Origin: an uncultured Gammaproteobacteria bacterium
GTDB lineage: Bacteria > Pseudomonadota > Gammaproteobacteria > HyVt-429
Length of the DNA: 64,000 nt
Reading direction: 5' to 3'
Assembly (NCBI GenBank): GCA_947259975.1
Contig: CAMYOD010000006.1
Coordinates: 102,482-166,481, forward strand
A model generated the notes under the pieces. That model was not told the origin of the DNA. It saw nothing but the letters and a program-made list of their open reading frames with translations, and ran no database searches. The position numbers and the translations under genes were made by a program. The stretch's first letter is position 1. Each line of letters begins with the position of its first letter. Positions 19,280 through 27,835 of the stretch are shown piece by piece.

Positions 19280-19418
19280 GCGAAAACTCCTTGGAAATCC
19301 GGACCGGCAAGGATACCCGCAAACGTGGGTCGCAACAAAGCCTCGTGGCCGAATTTCGGGTTCATTGCGAAGCCAGGCGGCGGCTGACATGACTGTGCCG
19401 ACCTGTTAGTTTACTCCC

Positions 19419-20930
19419 ATGGCTGACAAGTATTTACAAATGGTTCTGACGGCCCGCGTCTATGACGTTGCCGAAGAGACCCCGCTGGATTTCGCGCCGA
19501 ATTTGTCGCGTCGCACCGCCAACAATGTATGGCTCAAACGCGAAGATGAGCAGCCCATCTTTTCGTTCAAGTGTCGCGGCGCATACAATAAAATGACACA
19601 CCTCTCTGCGGCGGCACGTAAGAAGGGTGTGGTGGCGGCGTCCGCCGGCAATCATGCGCAGGGTGTCGCCCTTGCCGCCAGCGTGCTGGGTACCGAAGCG
19701 GTTATCGTGATGCCCGACACCACACCGCAGATCAAGGTCGATGCGGTGAGTAATCTGGGGGCCAAGGTCGTGCTGCACGGCACCACCTACGATGAGGCCT
19801 ATGAACAGGCAACGTCGCTGGCGAAAAAACGTGGTCTCACGTTCGTGCATCCCTATGATGACCCGGATGTGATCGCCGGCCAGGGCACCGTGGCCATGGA
19901 GCTGATACAACAATGTATTCAGTTGCCCGACGCCATCTTTGTACCGGTGGGCGGCGGCGGGTTGCTCGCAGGCATCGGTGCCTATGTGAAGGCGCTCTAT
20001 CCGCAGATCAAGGTCATCGGCGTGGAGCCGGACGATGCCGACGCGATGTATCGCTCGCTCAAGGCCGGCCGTCGTGTACGCCTCAAACAAGTTGGCATCT
20101 TTGCCGATGGTGTGGCGGTGAGCCAGGTCGGCAAGGAGACCTTTCGTATCGCACGCCAGTGTGTCGACGAAGTGATCTGTGTCAGTAACGACGAAATCTG
20201 CGCCGCGATCAAGGACGTTTTCGAAGACACCCGATCGGTTTTAGAGCCGGCCGGCGCCCTGTCCGTGGCAGGCCTGAAAAAGTATGTCGAACGGGAGAAG
20301 CTCACCGGCGCGGAGTTGGCGGCGATCGCCTCCGGCGCCAATATGAACTTCGACCGGCTGCGTCATGTCTCGGAGCGCGCCGAGATCGGTGAACGGCGTG
20401 AGGCGATTCTCGCCGTGACCATACCGGAACAGCCGGGCAGCTTCCGCCGATTTTGCTCCCTTATTGGAAATCGCGGCATTACCGAATTCAACTATCGCTA
20501 CGCGGACCCAAAGGCGGCGCATGTCTATGTCGGATTACAGATCCGCAATGTCGACGATGTCGAGAAACTGGTCAGCCGCTTCGAGAAGAAGGGCTATCGG
20601 GTGCTGGACATGACTGACAACGAAATGGCGAAGCTGCATGTACGCCATCTTGTCGGTGGGCATGCGCCCCAGGCGGAACACGAGATCGTCTATCGTTTCG
20701 AATTTCCCGAGCGGCCGGGGGCGTTGTTGAATTTTCTCAACCACATGGGGGAGACCTGGAATATCAGTCTCTTTCACTACCGGAGTCACGGTACCGACGT
20801 GGGGCGCGTGCTGGTGGGTATGCAGGTGGCACCGAAAGAGATGCCGGCGTTCAAGAAGTTTCTGGCGAAGCTCGGCTACCCCTATCACCAGGAGACGGAT
20901 AACCCCGCCTACAAGCTGTTCTTGTCGTAG
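19419..20930 (+). CDS. ilvA: Threonine ammonia-lyase, biosynthetic
   Basis: 'SFKCRGAYNKM', 'ASAGNHAQGVALAA', 'VPVGGGGLLAGIGAYVKAL', two C-terminal ACT-like domains. Confidence 0.97.
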   Translation: MADKYLQMVLTARVYDVAEETPLDFAPNLSRRTANNVWLKREDEQPIFSFKCRGAYNKMTHLSAAARKKGVVAASAGNHAQGVALAASVLGTEAVIVMPDTTPQIKVDAVSNLGAKVVLHGTTYDEAYEQATSLAKKRGLTFVHPYDDPDVIAGQGTVAMELIQQCIQLPDAIFVPVGGGGLLAGIGAYVKALYPQIKVIGVEPDDADAMYRSLKAGRRVRLKQVGIFADGVAVSQVGKETFRIARQCVDEVICVSNDEICAAIKDVFEDTRSVLEPAGALSVAGLKKYVEREKLTGAELAAIASGANMNFDRLRHVSERAEIGERREAILAVTIPEQPGSFRRFCSLIGNRGITEFNYRYADPKAAHVYVGLQIRNVDDVEKLVSRFEKKGYRVLDMTDNEMAKLHVRHLVGGHAPQAEHEIVYRFEFPERPGALLNFLNHMGETWNISLFHYRSHGTDVGRVLVGMQVAPKEMPAFKKFLAKLGYPYHQETDNPAYKLFLS

Positions 20931-20969
20931 TTCACAGGCCGGTAACCACCGGCCGGTCTGGTTCGATGC

Positions 20970-21566
20970 CTATTCTCTGACGATCGCGGCGGATTCGATG
21001 ATTACGTCGTTCTTCGGCACGTCGGTATGCGGCCCCGAGGTCGTCGTCGCCACATTAGCGATTGCGTCCACCGTTTTCATGCCATCGATTACTCTACCGA
21101 AGACCGCGTAACCCCAACCGTTGATCGTTTTGTCGGCGTGGTTCAAAAAGGCATTGTCACGGGTATTGATAAAGAACTGTGACGTGGCCGAATGCGGATC
21201 GTTGGTACGCGCCATCGCGATGGTGCCGCGATCGTTCAGCAAGCCATTGTCCGCCTCGTTCTGGATTGGCGAATTCGTGTGCTTGCGTTTCATGCCCGGT
21301 GTAAAGCCGCCGCCCTGGTTCATGAATCCATTGATGACACGGTGGAAGATGGTGCCGTCATAAAAACCGTCACGGACATAGGCGAGAAAGTTTTCCACAC
21401 TTAACGGTGCCTTGGCGTGATCGAGCTCGATGTCGACCTCACCCAGGCTGGTTTTGATGCGTACCACCGGATTCGGTTTGGCGACCGCTTGGGCGTCGGC
21501 GACTGATAATGTCATCGCGCGCAGGCCGAGCGCCAGCCGGAGCATTTGGAACGAGCTGAACAGCAA
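20970..21566 (-). CDS. Peptidyl-prolyl cis-trans isomerase (cyclophilin type)
   Basis: '[38 protein letters not shown]...[20 protein letters not shown]'. Confidence 0.95.
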   Translation of the reverse strand: MLFSSFQMLRLALGLRAMTLSVADAQAVAKPNPVVRIKTSLGEVDIELDHAKAPLSVENFLAYVRDGFYDGTIFHRVINGFMNQGGGFTPGMKRKHTNSPIQNEADNGLLNDRGTIAMARTNDPHSATSQFFINTRDNAFLNHADKTINGWGYAVFGRVIDGMKTVDAIANVATTTSGPHTDVPKNDVIIESAAIVRE

Positions 21567-21781
21567 CGCCGGTACCCTCCGTCAGAGTGTTTATTATTAG
21601 TATGGTTGGCGAATATATAGCCTTTTAAACTTTAGACTATATCCAGAGGCTTTCCAGTGCCGGGGTCACGACGAATCGGCCGTTCGGCGGGAAAACCAGA
21701 CCGGTCATGGGCGGTCGCGGGGGATTCTTTTTAAATCCAGCGCCACTGGCCGGATTTCGGGCCGATCTCGCCGCCTCCCGG

Positions 21782-22246
21782 TCAGCGCTTCTCCAGGGCC
21801 AGGATGGCTCGCCACTCCCGCTCGGTCACCGGCATCACCGACAGCCGGTTGCCCTTTTGCAGCAGTTTCATGCTCTTCAGCCCCTTATTTTCCTTGAGCT
21901 CTTTGAGGGTGATAGGGCGTTTCAACTTGCGCCGATAGCGCACGTCGACCATGTACCAGCGGGGCTTATCCGGGTCGCTCTTGGGGTCGAAGTATTTTTC
22001 CTTGGGATCGAATGCCGTGTGGTCCGGGTAGCCGGCGCGGACGATTTCCGCGATGCCGACGATGCCGGGTTCGGCGCAGTTCGAGTGGTAGAAAAACACC
22101 TGGTCACCCTTGTTCATGTCGTCGCGCATGAAATTTCGCGCCTGATAATTGCGTACCCCGTCCCAGTGCTCGGTCTTCTTCGGCGCCTTGGCCAGATCGT
22201 CGATACCGAAGACGTCGGGTTCGCTTTTTAGCAGCCAGTAGTTCAT
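21782..22246 (-). CDS. EVE domain-containing protein
   Basis: 'MNYWLLKSEPDVFGIDDL...HWDGVRNYQARNFMRDDMNKGDQVFFYHSNC..PGIVGIAEIVRAGYPDHTAFD'. Confidence 0.95.
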   Translation of the reverse strand: MNYWLLKSEPDVFGIDDLAKAPKKTEHWDGVRNYQARNFMRDDMNKGDQVFFYHSNCAEPGIVGIAEIVRAGYPDHTAFDPKEKYFDPKSDPDKPRWYMVDVRYRRKLKRPITLKELKENKGLKSMKLLQKGNRLSVMPVTEREWRAILALEKR

Positions 22247-22296
22247 GAATCTCGGAGAGGTAGAGCCAATATGTAGGGAAGGGCTGCGACGTCAAT

Positions 22297-22378
22297 GTTT
22301 CAAGTTGCAAGGTACAAGTTACAAGATAAAAACACGACCGGTTCTTGCTTGTATCTTGATCCTTGCACCTTGAAACTT
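22297..22378. repeat. Imperfect inverted repeat built from 'caagNtacaag'-type heptads
   Basis: Left arm gtttcaagttgcaaggtacaagttacaagata; reverse complement of right arm gtttcaaggtgcaaggatcaagatacaag. Confidence 0.8.
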
Positions 22379-22965
22379 TATTGAACCACCTCGACCTTCT
22401 CGATGACCACCGCTTCCCTGGGCACGTCGGTAAAGGGGCCCGAGTTACCGGTGGCCACATCCGCGATCTTGTTGACGGTGTCCATGCCGTCAATCACCTT
22501 GCCGAAGACGGCGTAGCCCCAACCCTGCGGATTTTTGGCCGTATGGTTCAGGAAGGTATTGTCCTTGGTGTTGATGAAGAATTGCGCCGTGGCGGAGTGA
22601 GGATCGTTGGTGCGCGCCATGGCGATGGTCCCGTTGTCATTCGTGAGCCCGTTATCGGCCTCGTTCTCGATCGCCGCGCGGGTTTCCTTTTGTTTCATAT
22701 CGGCGGTGAAGCCGCCACCCTGGTTCATGAAACCCTTGATCACGCGATGAAAGATAGTGCCGTCATAGAAACCGTCTTTCACGTAGGTGAGGAAATTATC
22801 CACCGTAATCGGTGCCTTTGCCGGATACAGTTCGATATCGATGGCACCGTGGTTGGTGGTGAGACGAACGACCGGGTTGGCCTTGTCCGCCGCACCGCCG
22901 CCGGTGGCGGTGGCAAAAAGGGTGATACCTAATAACAGCTTGATGAGTCGCATCGGGTTCAGCAT
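22378..22965 (-). CDS. Peptidyl-prolyl cis-trans isomerase (cyclophilin type), paralog of 20970..21566
   Basis: '[39 protein letters not shown]...[24 protein letters not shown]' with N-terminal signal-like segment. Confidence 0.95.
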   Translation of the reverse strand: MLNPMRLIKLLLGITLFATATGGGAADKANPVVRLTTNHGAIDIELYPAKAPITVDNFLTYVKDGFYDGTIFHRVIKGFMNQGGGFTADMKQKETRAAIENEADNGLTNDNGTIAMARTNDPHSATAQFFINTKDNTFLNHTAKNPQGWGYAVFGKVIDGMDTVNKIADVATGNSGPFTDVPREAVVIEKVEVVQ

Positions 22966-23138
22966 GGGTACTTTCCTGTCCGTTGGTCCGAGATTGGCGC
23001 TGCATTCTAAAGGATTTCCGCATCGGTGACGAACTCAAGGACGTTGATTGCAAACCAGCATGGCTCTATGAGACCACTGTGCTTTCGTTTTCTTTATGTG
23101 TTTCCTATTTATCTTAATGAACGGTCCAGACCGGGGCT

Positions 23139-23510
23139 TCAAGGATGTTTGGGTGGCCCCAGATACTTGAGGTGCGCGCCGCAGCCCCGGCGGCAATCCG
23201 TGGCACCGAAACGCTTCACTAGAATCTCTCCTTCGGTGTGCTGATTAACGTGGCATTCCTCCGCCACGCAGCGCAATACTTCGGTCACCCGCACGCCACG
23301 AGCGGACAACAGGTAGTCAATATGCCAGTGCAGTCTTTTCTGTGCGGAGAGATGGCGATTGATGCGAGCGCCGAGGTTGAGTTTCGCGCTGCCGGTGTAG
23401 ACGTAACGGCCGGCGGGAAAGTCGAAGGTCCCCAGGCGACCGACGGTGACAGTGACCGGCCGCGCGACGAGGACAGTCAGTTGATACGTCTGTGGGCGGA
23501 CCGGCGGCAA
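23139..23510 (-). CDS. DUF123 / GIY-YIG-like nuclease family protein
   Basis: 'GTFDFPAGRYVYTGSAKLNLGARINRHLSAQKRLHWHIDYLLSARGVRV...EECHVNQ'. Confidence 0.85.
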   Translation of the reverse strand: MPPVRPQTYQLTVLVARPVTVTVGRLGTFDFPAGRYVYTGSAKLNLGARINRHLSAQKRLHWHIDYLLSARGVRVTEVLRCVAEECHVNQHTEGEILVKRFGATDCRRGCGAHLKYLGPPKHP

Positions 23511-23551
23511 CGTGTGCGGTTGGTCGCGTCGTGACCGCCGCGCACGGCGTT

Positions 23552-24058
23552 CTATTTGAGCGCCGCGAATCCAGCGCTGAAGCCGTTCAGGGAGATGCTG
23601 GCGGTGACCGGGCCGCGCACGACATCGACGTATTGGAACTCGGCGGTGACGCCGTTTTTGAATGCGGCGAGCAATTTGTCGTCCAGCTCGACGGCGCTGG
23701 TGCAGCCATTAGGGAAGCACGTCTCCAGCGGAATACGACCCGGCTCGCCGCCATCGACGCGGAAGGCAATGCCGGCCTGCAGGGCGATGCCCAGCGGTGC
23801 GAGGATGATGACTACCGGCTTGCCCTGATTGCCCGGATACCCAATGCCGAGGCGCAGGAGTTGATTCTTGCCGTCCTTGCTGGCGGCGGTCTGGTAGATA
23901 TGACAGACCTCCGCCTTGCTGGCGGCGTCCTGTTCGCACTGCACCGTCCAGGCCTTGAATTTCTGGCCGGTCTCCAGTGCGGCATGCGCAGGATTCACCA
24001 ACACGCCAAGCGCGGCGAGGATGAATAAGAAAAAGAGCGGAACGTTTGGCTTGGTCAT
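23552..24058 (-). CDS. Invasion-associated locus B (IalB)-like periplasmic protein
   Basis: Signal peptide MTKPNVPLFFLFILAALGVLVNPAHA then 'FKAWTVQCEQDAASKAEVCHIYQTA'. Confidence 0.75.
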   Translation of the reverse strand: MTKPNVPLFFLFILAALGVLVNPAHAALETGQKFKAWTVQCEQDAASKAEVCHIYQTAASKDGKNQLLRLGIGYPGNQGKPVVIILAPLGIALQAGIAFRVDGGEPGRIPLETCFPNGCTSAVELDDKLLAAFKNGVTAEFQYVDVVRGPVTASISLNGFSAGFAALK

Positions 24059-24110
24059 GAATTTACCAATTTTGCAGTTGTGCGACTCGCGATTGCGCCA
24101 TCCTACCACG

Positions 24111-24140
24111 CTTTCGTGCCGCGGCCGCGCTCCTACAAAG
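24111..24140. repeat. REP-like GC-rich palindromic motif (gtaggagcgcggccgcggcacgaaag on minus strand)
   Basis: Minus strand 'ctttgtaggagcgcggccgcggcacgaaag' contains the gcggccgc palindrome and resembles 'GTAGGAGCG...CGCGAA' REP elements. Confidence 0.45.
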
Positions 24141-24150
24141 GGCAGTCGCG

Positions 24151-24180
24151 AGTAACGAGTAACGAGTAACGAGTAACGAG
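24151..24180. repeat. Tandem heptamer repeat (agtaacg)x4 plus 'ag'
   Basis: agtaacgagtaacgagtaacgagtaacgag read directly. Confidence 0.95.
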
Positions 24181-24215
24181 GGTGAGCCTTCGCGCATGCA
24201 GAGTCATCATCAGCT

Positions 24216-24809
24216 TCAACGGTTGACCGGGTAGTACGCTCGATCGGTGACGACGCCGTCGAGGGGAATGTCCCAGGGGTCGGTGTCGACCGTCTCCGTC
24301 CGCTGCAGCTCATGGGCCAGGCCCAGCAGGCGGGGTTTGTGCCAGTGATTGCGCTGGCGCAAAAACGCCAGGGTCTGGTCATAGTAGCCGGCGCCCATGC
24401 CGACCCGCCCGCCGGCGAGATCGAAGGCCACCAGGGGCAACAGGATCAGATCCAGGGCCACGGCCTTGCGCCAGCTGCGGCGCGGCACCTCCGGCTCGGG
24501 AATGCCGTAGCGGTTGATGGCCAGTGACATGCCCGCGGTCGCCGGGGCGAAGCGCAGTCGGTTACCGATGACATGCACCAGGGTCGGCAGGAAACAGCGT
24601 TTTTTCATGGACCAGGCCTGGGCCATGGCCAGGGTGGGATCGATCTCGCCGTCGTCGGGAAAATAGAAGGCGATACGGCGGCTGTTTTGGAACAGAGGCA
24701 GGGTGCTCAGGCGCGCCGCCAGATTTTCCGCTGCACGCGCCTGGTCCCGCTCCGACAGCGCGCGCCGGCGCGCACGCATGGTTTGCCGAAGACTTGCTTT
24801 TGAATTCAT
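24216..24809 (-). CDS. ygfA: 5-formyltetrahydrofolate cyclo-ligase
   Basis: 'RRIAFYFPDDGEIDPTLAMAQAWSMKKRCFLPTL', 'LPLVAFDLAGGRVGMGAGYYDQTLAFL'; synteny with 6S RNA and zapA. Confidence 0.95.
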   Translation of the reverse strand: MNSKASLRQTMRARRRALSERDQARAAENLAARLSTLPLFQNSRRIAFYFPDDGEIDPTLAMAQAWSMKKRCFLPTLVHVIGNRLRFAPATAGMSLAINRYGIPEPEVPRRSWRKAVALDLILLPLVAFDLAGGRVGMGAGYYDQTLAFLRQRNHWHKPRLLGLAHELQRTETVDTDPWDIPLDGVVTDRAYYPVNR

Positions 24810-24871
24810 CGTTCGCGGCGAATGTTGCAGGCCGTGGCCGGGGCGTCAAACGACGACCGGATGGGAAATAG

Positions 24872-25060
24872 GAGGCGCCCCCGCATGTGCCGTGCCGTTC
24901 CTCGCCCTTGAACCAGTGGGGTTCAAGTGGGCGCCTCGGAGACGCTTAAGGCTTACCGCAATGCGGTCATGCACAGTGGCATCTACACTTCGGCTCCCTG
25001 AGTGTGCTTTAGGTTCTAAGGTTTCATCAGAACGGTACGCACACCGCAGGAGGCGCCAAA
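24872..25060 (-). ncRNA. ssrS: 6S RNA
   Basis: Located between zapA and ygfA. Minus strand contains 'GCCTTAAGCGTCTCCGAGGCGCCCACTTGAACCCCACTGGTTCAAGGG', matching the conserved 3' half of 6S RNA; ends can pair (GGCGCC...). Ends approximate. Confidence 0.88.
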
Positions 25061-25070
25061 CCTTTCTTGA

Positions 25071-25382
25071 CTACAATTCTAGCTCACTCTGCTCGCGAAG
25101 GGCAGCTTCGATGCGGTTCTGCAGCGAAACCAGTTTCGTTTCGACTTCCGCGACCGGCGTAACGTCCTGTTGCAGCGCGAGTAATTCATGGGAAATATTC
25201 AATGCCGCCATGATCGCGCAGCGCTCCAGGCCGATGACCTTGCCGCTTTCCTGAATACCGCGCATCTTGCGGTCCATATATTCCGCGGCGGCGCGCAGCT
25301 CTTCGCGTTCTTCTTCAGGACAGGCGACGGTAAATTGTTTACCGAGGATGGAAACGTTAACGGCGTCTTGGCTGTCTTTCAC
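25071..25382 (-). CDS. zapA: Cell division protein ZapA
   Basis: 'VNVSILGKQFTVACPEEEREELRAAAEYMDRKMRGIQESGKVIGLERCAIMAALNISHELL'. Confidence 0.95.
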   Translation of the reverse strand: MKDSQDAVNVSILGKQFTVACPEEEREELRAAAEYMDRKMRGIQESGKVIGLERCAIMAALNISHELLALQQDVTPVAEVETKLVSLQNRIEAALREQSELEL

Positions 25383-25589
25383 CTAGTTTACATCCATAGA
25401 CTGGAGTTTGCCGATAATGGCTTCGATGCGCGTGCGCGCCAATTGCGTGCGCTGCGAAAGCCGCACGTTCTGTTCCGAGAGATCCTGTTCTCGCGTACGC
25501 AGTTTCTGGTTTTCATCTTTGAGATGCCTGCAGACACCGAGCAGCGTGTTCACCCGATCCTCCAGCTTTTTTATCTCTTCGTCAATCAT
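25383..25589 (-). CDS. TIGR02449-family small coiled-coil protein (ZapB-like)
   Basis: 68 aa coiled coil 'EEIKKLEDRVNTLLGVCRHLKDENQKLRTREQDLSEQN', directly upstream of zapA. Confidence 0.8.
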   Translation of the reverse strand: MIDEEIKKLEDRVNTLLGVCRHLKDENQKLRTREQDLSEQNVRLSQRTQLARTRIEAIIGKLQSMDVN

Positions 25590-25631
25590 CCGCCCCGCCC
25601 ACTTCTTATCTTTTCTATTCAGGTAAAACTA

Positions 25632-25649
25632 TAGGGTGCATGCACCCTA
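25632..25649. repeat. Perfect 18-bp palindrome tagggtgcatgcaccta-type (tagggtgcatgcacccta)
   Basis: Read directly; intergenic between divergent TIGR02449 and ygfB genes. Confidence 0.95.
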
Positions 25650-25753
25650 CGGTCAATGTCGGAAACGGCCTGTGTGTCGTCCCCTGTCAAGGGTTGTGCG
25701 CCCGCAGCTGTGGTATAGTACCGTTGCCTTTTCGTCCCCCAAGGTCACAGCGC

Positions 25754-26332
25754 TTGGACACCGCCGAATATTACCTGCCGGACTATTCCCTGTTCACCTC
25801 GGAGCTCGAGGCGCTGGGTCTGTTGGTCGATGCCTCCGAGGCGCATGGTCTGGTGAGCGGCCTGGTCTGTTCCGCGGCGGATGTCGATACGCCGACGCAG
25901 ATCGCCGGCATGTTCTCCGATTTCGGGCTCGGCGAGGAAGAAATGAATCGGCTGGTGGATTTGCTCACCAATCTCTTTATTCTCACGCGCGCTCACCTGC
26001 ACGAAGCCGATTTTACTTTTCAGCTCCTGTTGCCCGAGGAAGAGGCCGGCATTGGTGCGCGTACCGAGGCGCTCGCCGCCTGGTGTCGCGGGTTAGTCTA
26101 CGGTCTGGTCGAGGGCGGTGTCGGCGATCCGACGGCGCTACCGGGCCATCCCGGCGAGGTGGTGCGCGATCTCATTGAAATAGCCGAAGCCGAGCCGGAT
26201 ACGGATGCGAGCGATGAAGAGGAGGAGCGGGCGCTGATGGAACTGGAAGAGTACGTGCGTGTCGGTGTGCAGCTTATCTTCGAGGAATTGACCGTCGCCG
26301 CACCCCCGGGCGAGCCGGACCCATTTGCCTGA
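25754..26332 (+). CDS. ygfB: UPF0149 family protein YgfB
   Basis: 'SLFTSELEALGLLVDASEAHGLVSGLVCSAAD...GEVVRDLIEIAEAE'; TTG start preferred over the 25640 ATG; adjacent to pepP. Confidence 0.85.
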   Translation: MDTAEYYLPDYSLFTSELEALGLLVDASEAHGLVSGLVCSAADVDTPTQIAGMFSDFGLGEEEMNRLVDLLTNLFILTRAHLHEADFTFQLLLPEEEAGIGARTEALAAWCRGLVYGLVEGGVGDPTALPGHPGEVVRDLIEIAEAEPDTDASDEEEERALMELEEYVRVGVQLIFEELTVAAPPGEPDPFA

Positions 26333-26379
26333 ACCGTGCAACGGCCTGTATCTGCGTGCGCACATTGAATTGAGGCATA

Positions 26380-27696
26380 ATGGGCGTTATGGACCCGAAG
26401 CTATTTGCCCGTCGCCGCCGCGACGTAATGCAGTTGATGGGCGACGGCGTCGCCGTCATTCCCACGTCCCCGATCCGCACGCGCAACCGTGATGTCGAGT
26501 TCCCGTTCCGACCCGACAGCGACTTTTATTACCTGACCCACTTTCCCGAACCTGAGGCAGTCGCGGTGTTGGTCCCAGGGCGCGAACAGGGGGAGTTCAT
26601 TCTGTTTTGTCGTGAACGTGATCCGGAAAAGGAGATCTGGGAAGGGCACCGCGCGGGACTCGAAGGGGCCCGTGAACTCTATGGTGCAGACGATGCGTTT
26701 CCCTACGAGGATATCGACGAGATCATGCCCGGGTTGCTGGAGGACCGGGAGAAGGTCTATTCCACCATGGGCCGTTATCAGGCCTTCGACCATCATCTTT
26801 TGAGCTGGGTCAACGAAGTCAAGGAAAAGGCCCGTGCGGGCGTGAGCGCGCCGGGCGAGTTTGTCGATCTCAAGTACATCCTGCACGAGTTGCGCCTGCT
26901 CAAGGGCCCGGAAGAAATCAAGCTCATGCGCCGGGCGTGCAAGGTTTCCGCGGCGGCGCATCGGCGTGCCATGCGCAACTGCCGCGCCGGGATGATGGAA
27001 TACGAGGTGCAGGCGGAACTGGAGTACGAGTTTCGCAAGGCAGGCAGCAGTTCGCCGGCCTATCCCTCCATCGTCGCGAGCGGTGCCAATGCCTGTATTC
27101 TGCATTACACCGAGAACGAATCCGAACTGAAGGACGGCGACCTGCTGTTGATCGATGCGGGGGCGGAAATGGACTGTTATGCGGCGGATATCACCCGCAC
27201 GTTCCCGGTAAACGGTAAATACACTGCCGAGCAACGGGACCTTTACGAGGTGGTATTAGCGGCGCAGCTGGCCGCCATCGATGCAGTACGGCCCGGCAAT
27301 CACTGGAACGAACCCCATGAAAAGGCAGTCGACGTCCTGGTCGATGGCATGGTGCATCTGGGGCTGCTCAGCGGCGACAAGGAAGAGATCCTCGAGGAAG
27401 GCCATTACAAGCGCTTTTACATGCACCGCACCGGCCACTGGCTCGGCATGGATGTGCATGATGTGGGTGACTACAAGGTGGAGGACACCTGGCGGCTGCT
27501 TGAGCCCGGTGTGGTGATGACTGTCGAGCCGGGCCTCTACATCGCCGCCGGCAGTGAGGACATCGACGAGCGCTGGTGGAATATGGGTATCCGTATCGAG
27601 GACGACGTGTTGGTGAACAAGGAAGGTTGCGAGGTGCTGAGCAAGGATGTACCGAAGGTGGTAGATGAAATTGAAGAACTGATGGCAAAAGGCTAG
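26380..27696 (+). CDS. pepP: Xaa-Pro aminopeptidase
   Basis: 'RDVMQLMGDGVAVIPTSPIRTRNRDVEFPFRPDSDFYYLTHFPEP', 'LLIDAGAEMDCYAADITRTFPVNGKYTAEQRDLYEVVL', 'HRTGHWLGMDVHDVG'. Confidence 0.97.
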   Translation: MGVMDPKLFARRRRDVMQLMGDGVAVIPTSPIRTRNRDVEFPFRPDSDFYYLTHFPEPEAVAVLVPGREQGEFILFCRERDPEKEIWEGHRAGLEGARELYGADDAFPYEDIDEIMPGLLEDREKVYSTMGRYQAFDHHLLSWVNEVKEKARAGVSAPGEFVDLKYILHELRLLKGPEEIKLMRRACKVSAAAHRRAMRNCRAGMMEYEVQAELEYEFRKAGSSSPAYPSIVASGANACILHYTENESELKDGDLLLIDAGAEMDCYAADITRTFPVNGKYTAEQRDLYEVVLAAQLAAIDAVRPGNHWNEPHEKAVDVLVDGMVHLGLLSGDKEEILEEGHYKRFYMHRTGHWLGMDVHDVGDYKVEDTWRLLEPGVVMTVEPGLYIAAGSEDIDERWWNMGIRIEDDVLVNKEGCEVLSKDVPKVVDEIEELMAKG

Positions 27697-27790
27697 TTAC
27701 AAGTTTCAAGATACAAGATACAAGATACAAGATACAAGAGATCACTCGCAATTGTTTTACTTGCATCTTGTATCTTGCAACTTGGAACTC
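27697..27790. repeat. Inverted repeat with tandem 'gatacaa' heptamers, abutting the pepP stop codon
   Basis: Left: ttacaagtttcaagatacaagatacaagatacaagatacaagag; right acttgcatcttgtatcttgcaacttggaac (reverse complement gttccaagttgcaagatacaagatgcaagt). Confidence 0.85.
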
Positions 27791-27835
27791 GGAGCACACT
27801 GCTGAGTACACCTTCGTCACACAATATTTCGCGAC

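Noticed and set aside
24151-24180. Possible CRISPR array
   Set aside because: Unit is only 7 bp with no spacers; simple tandem repeat, not CRISPR. No other CRISPR-like array was seen in the window.
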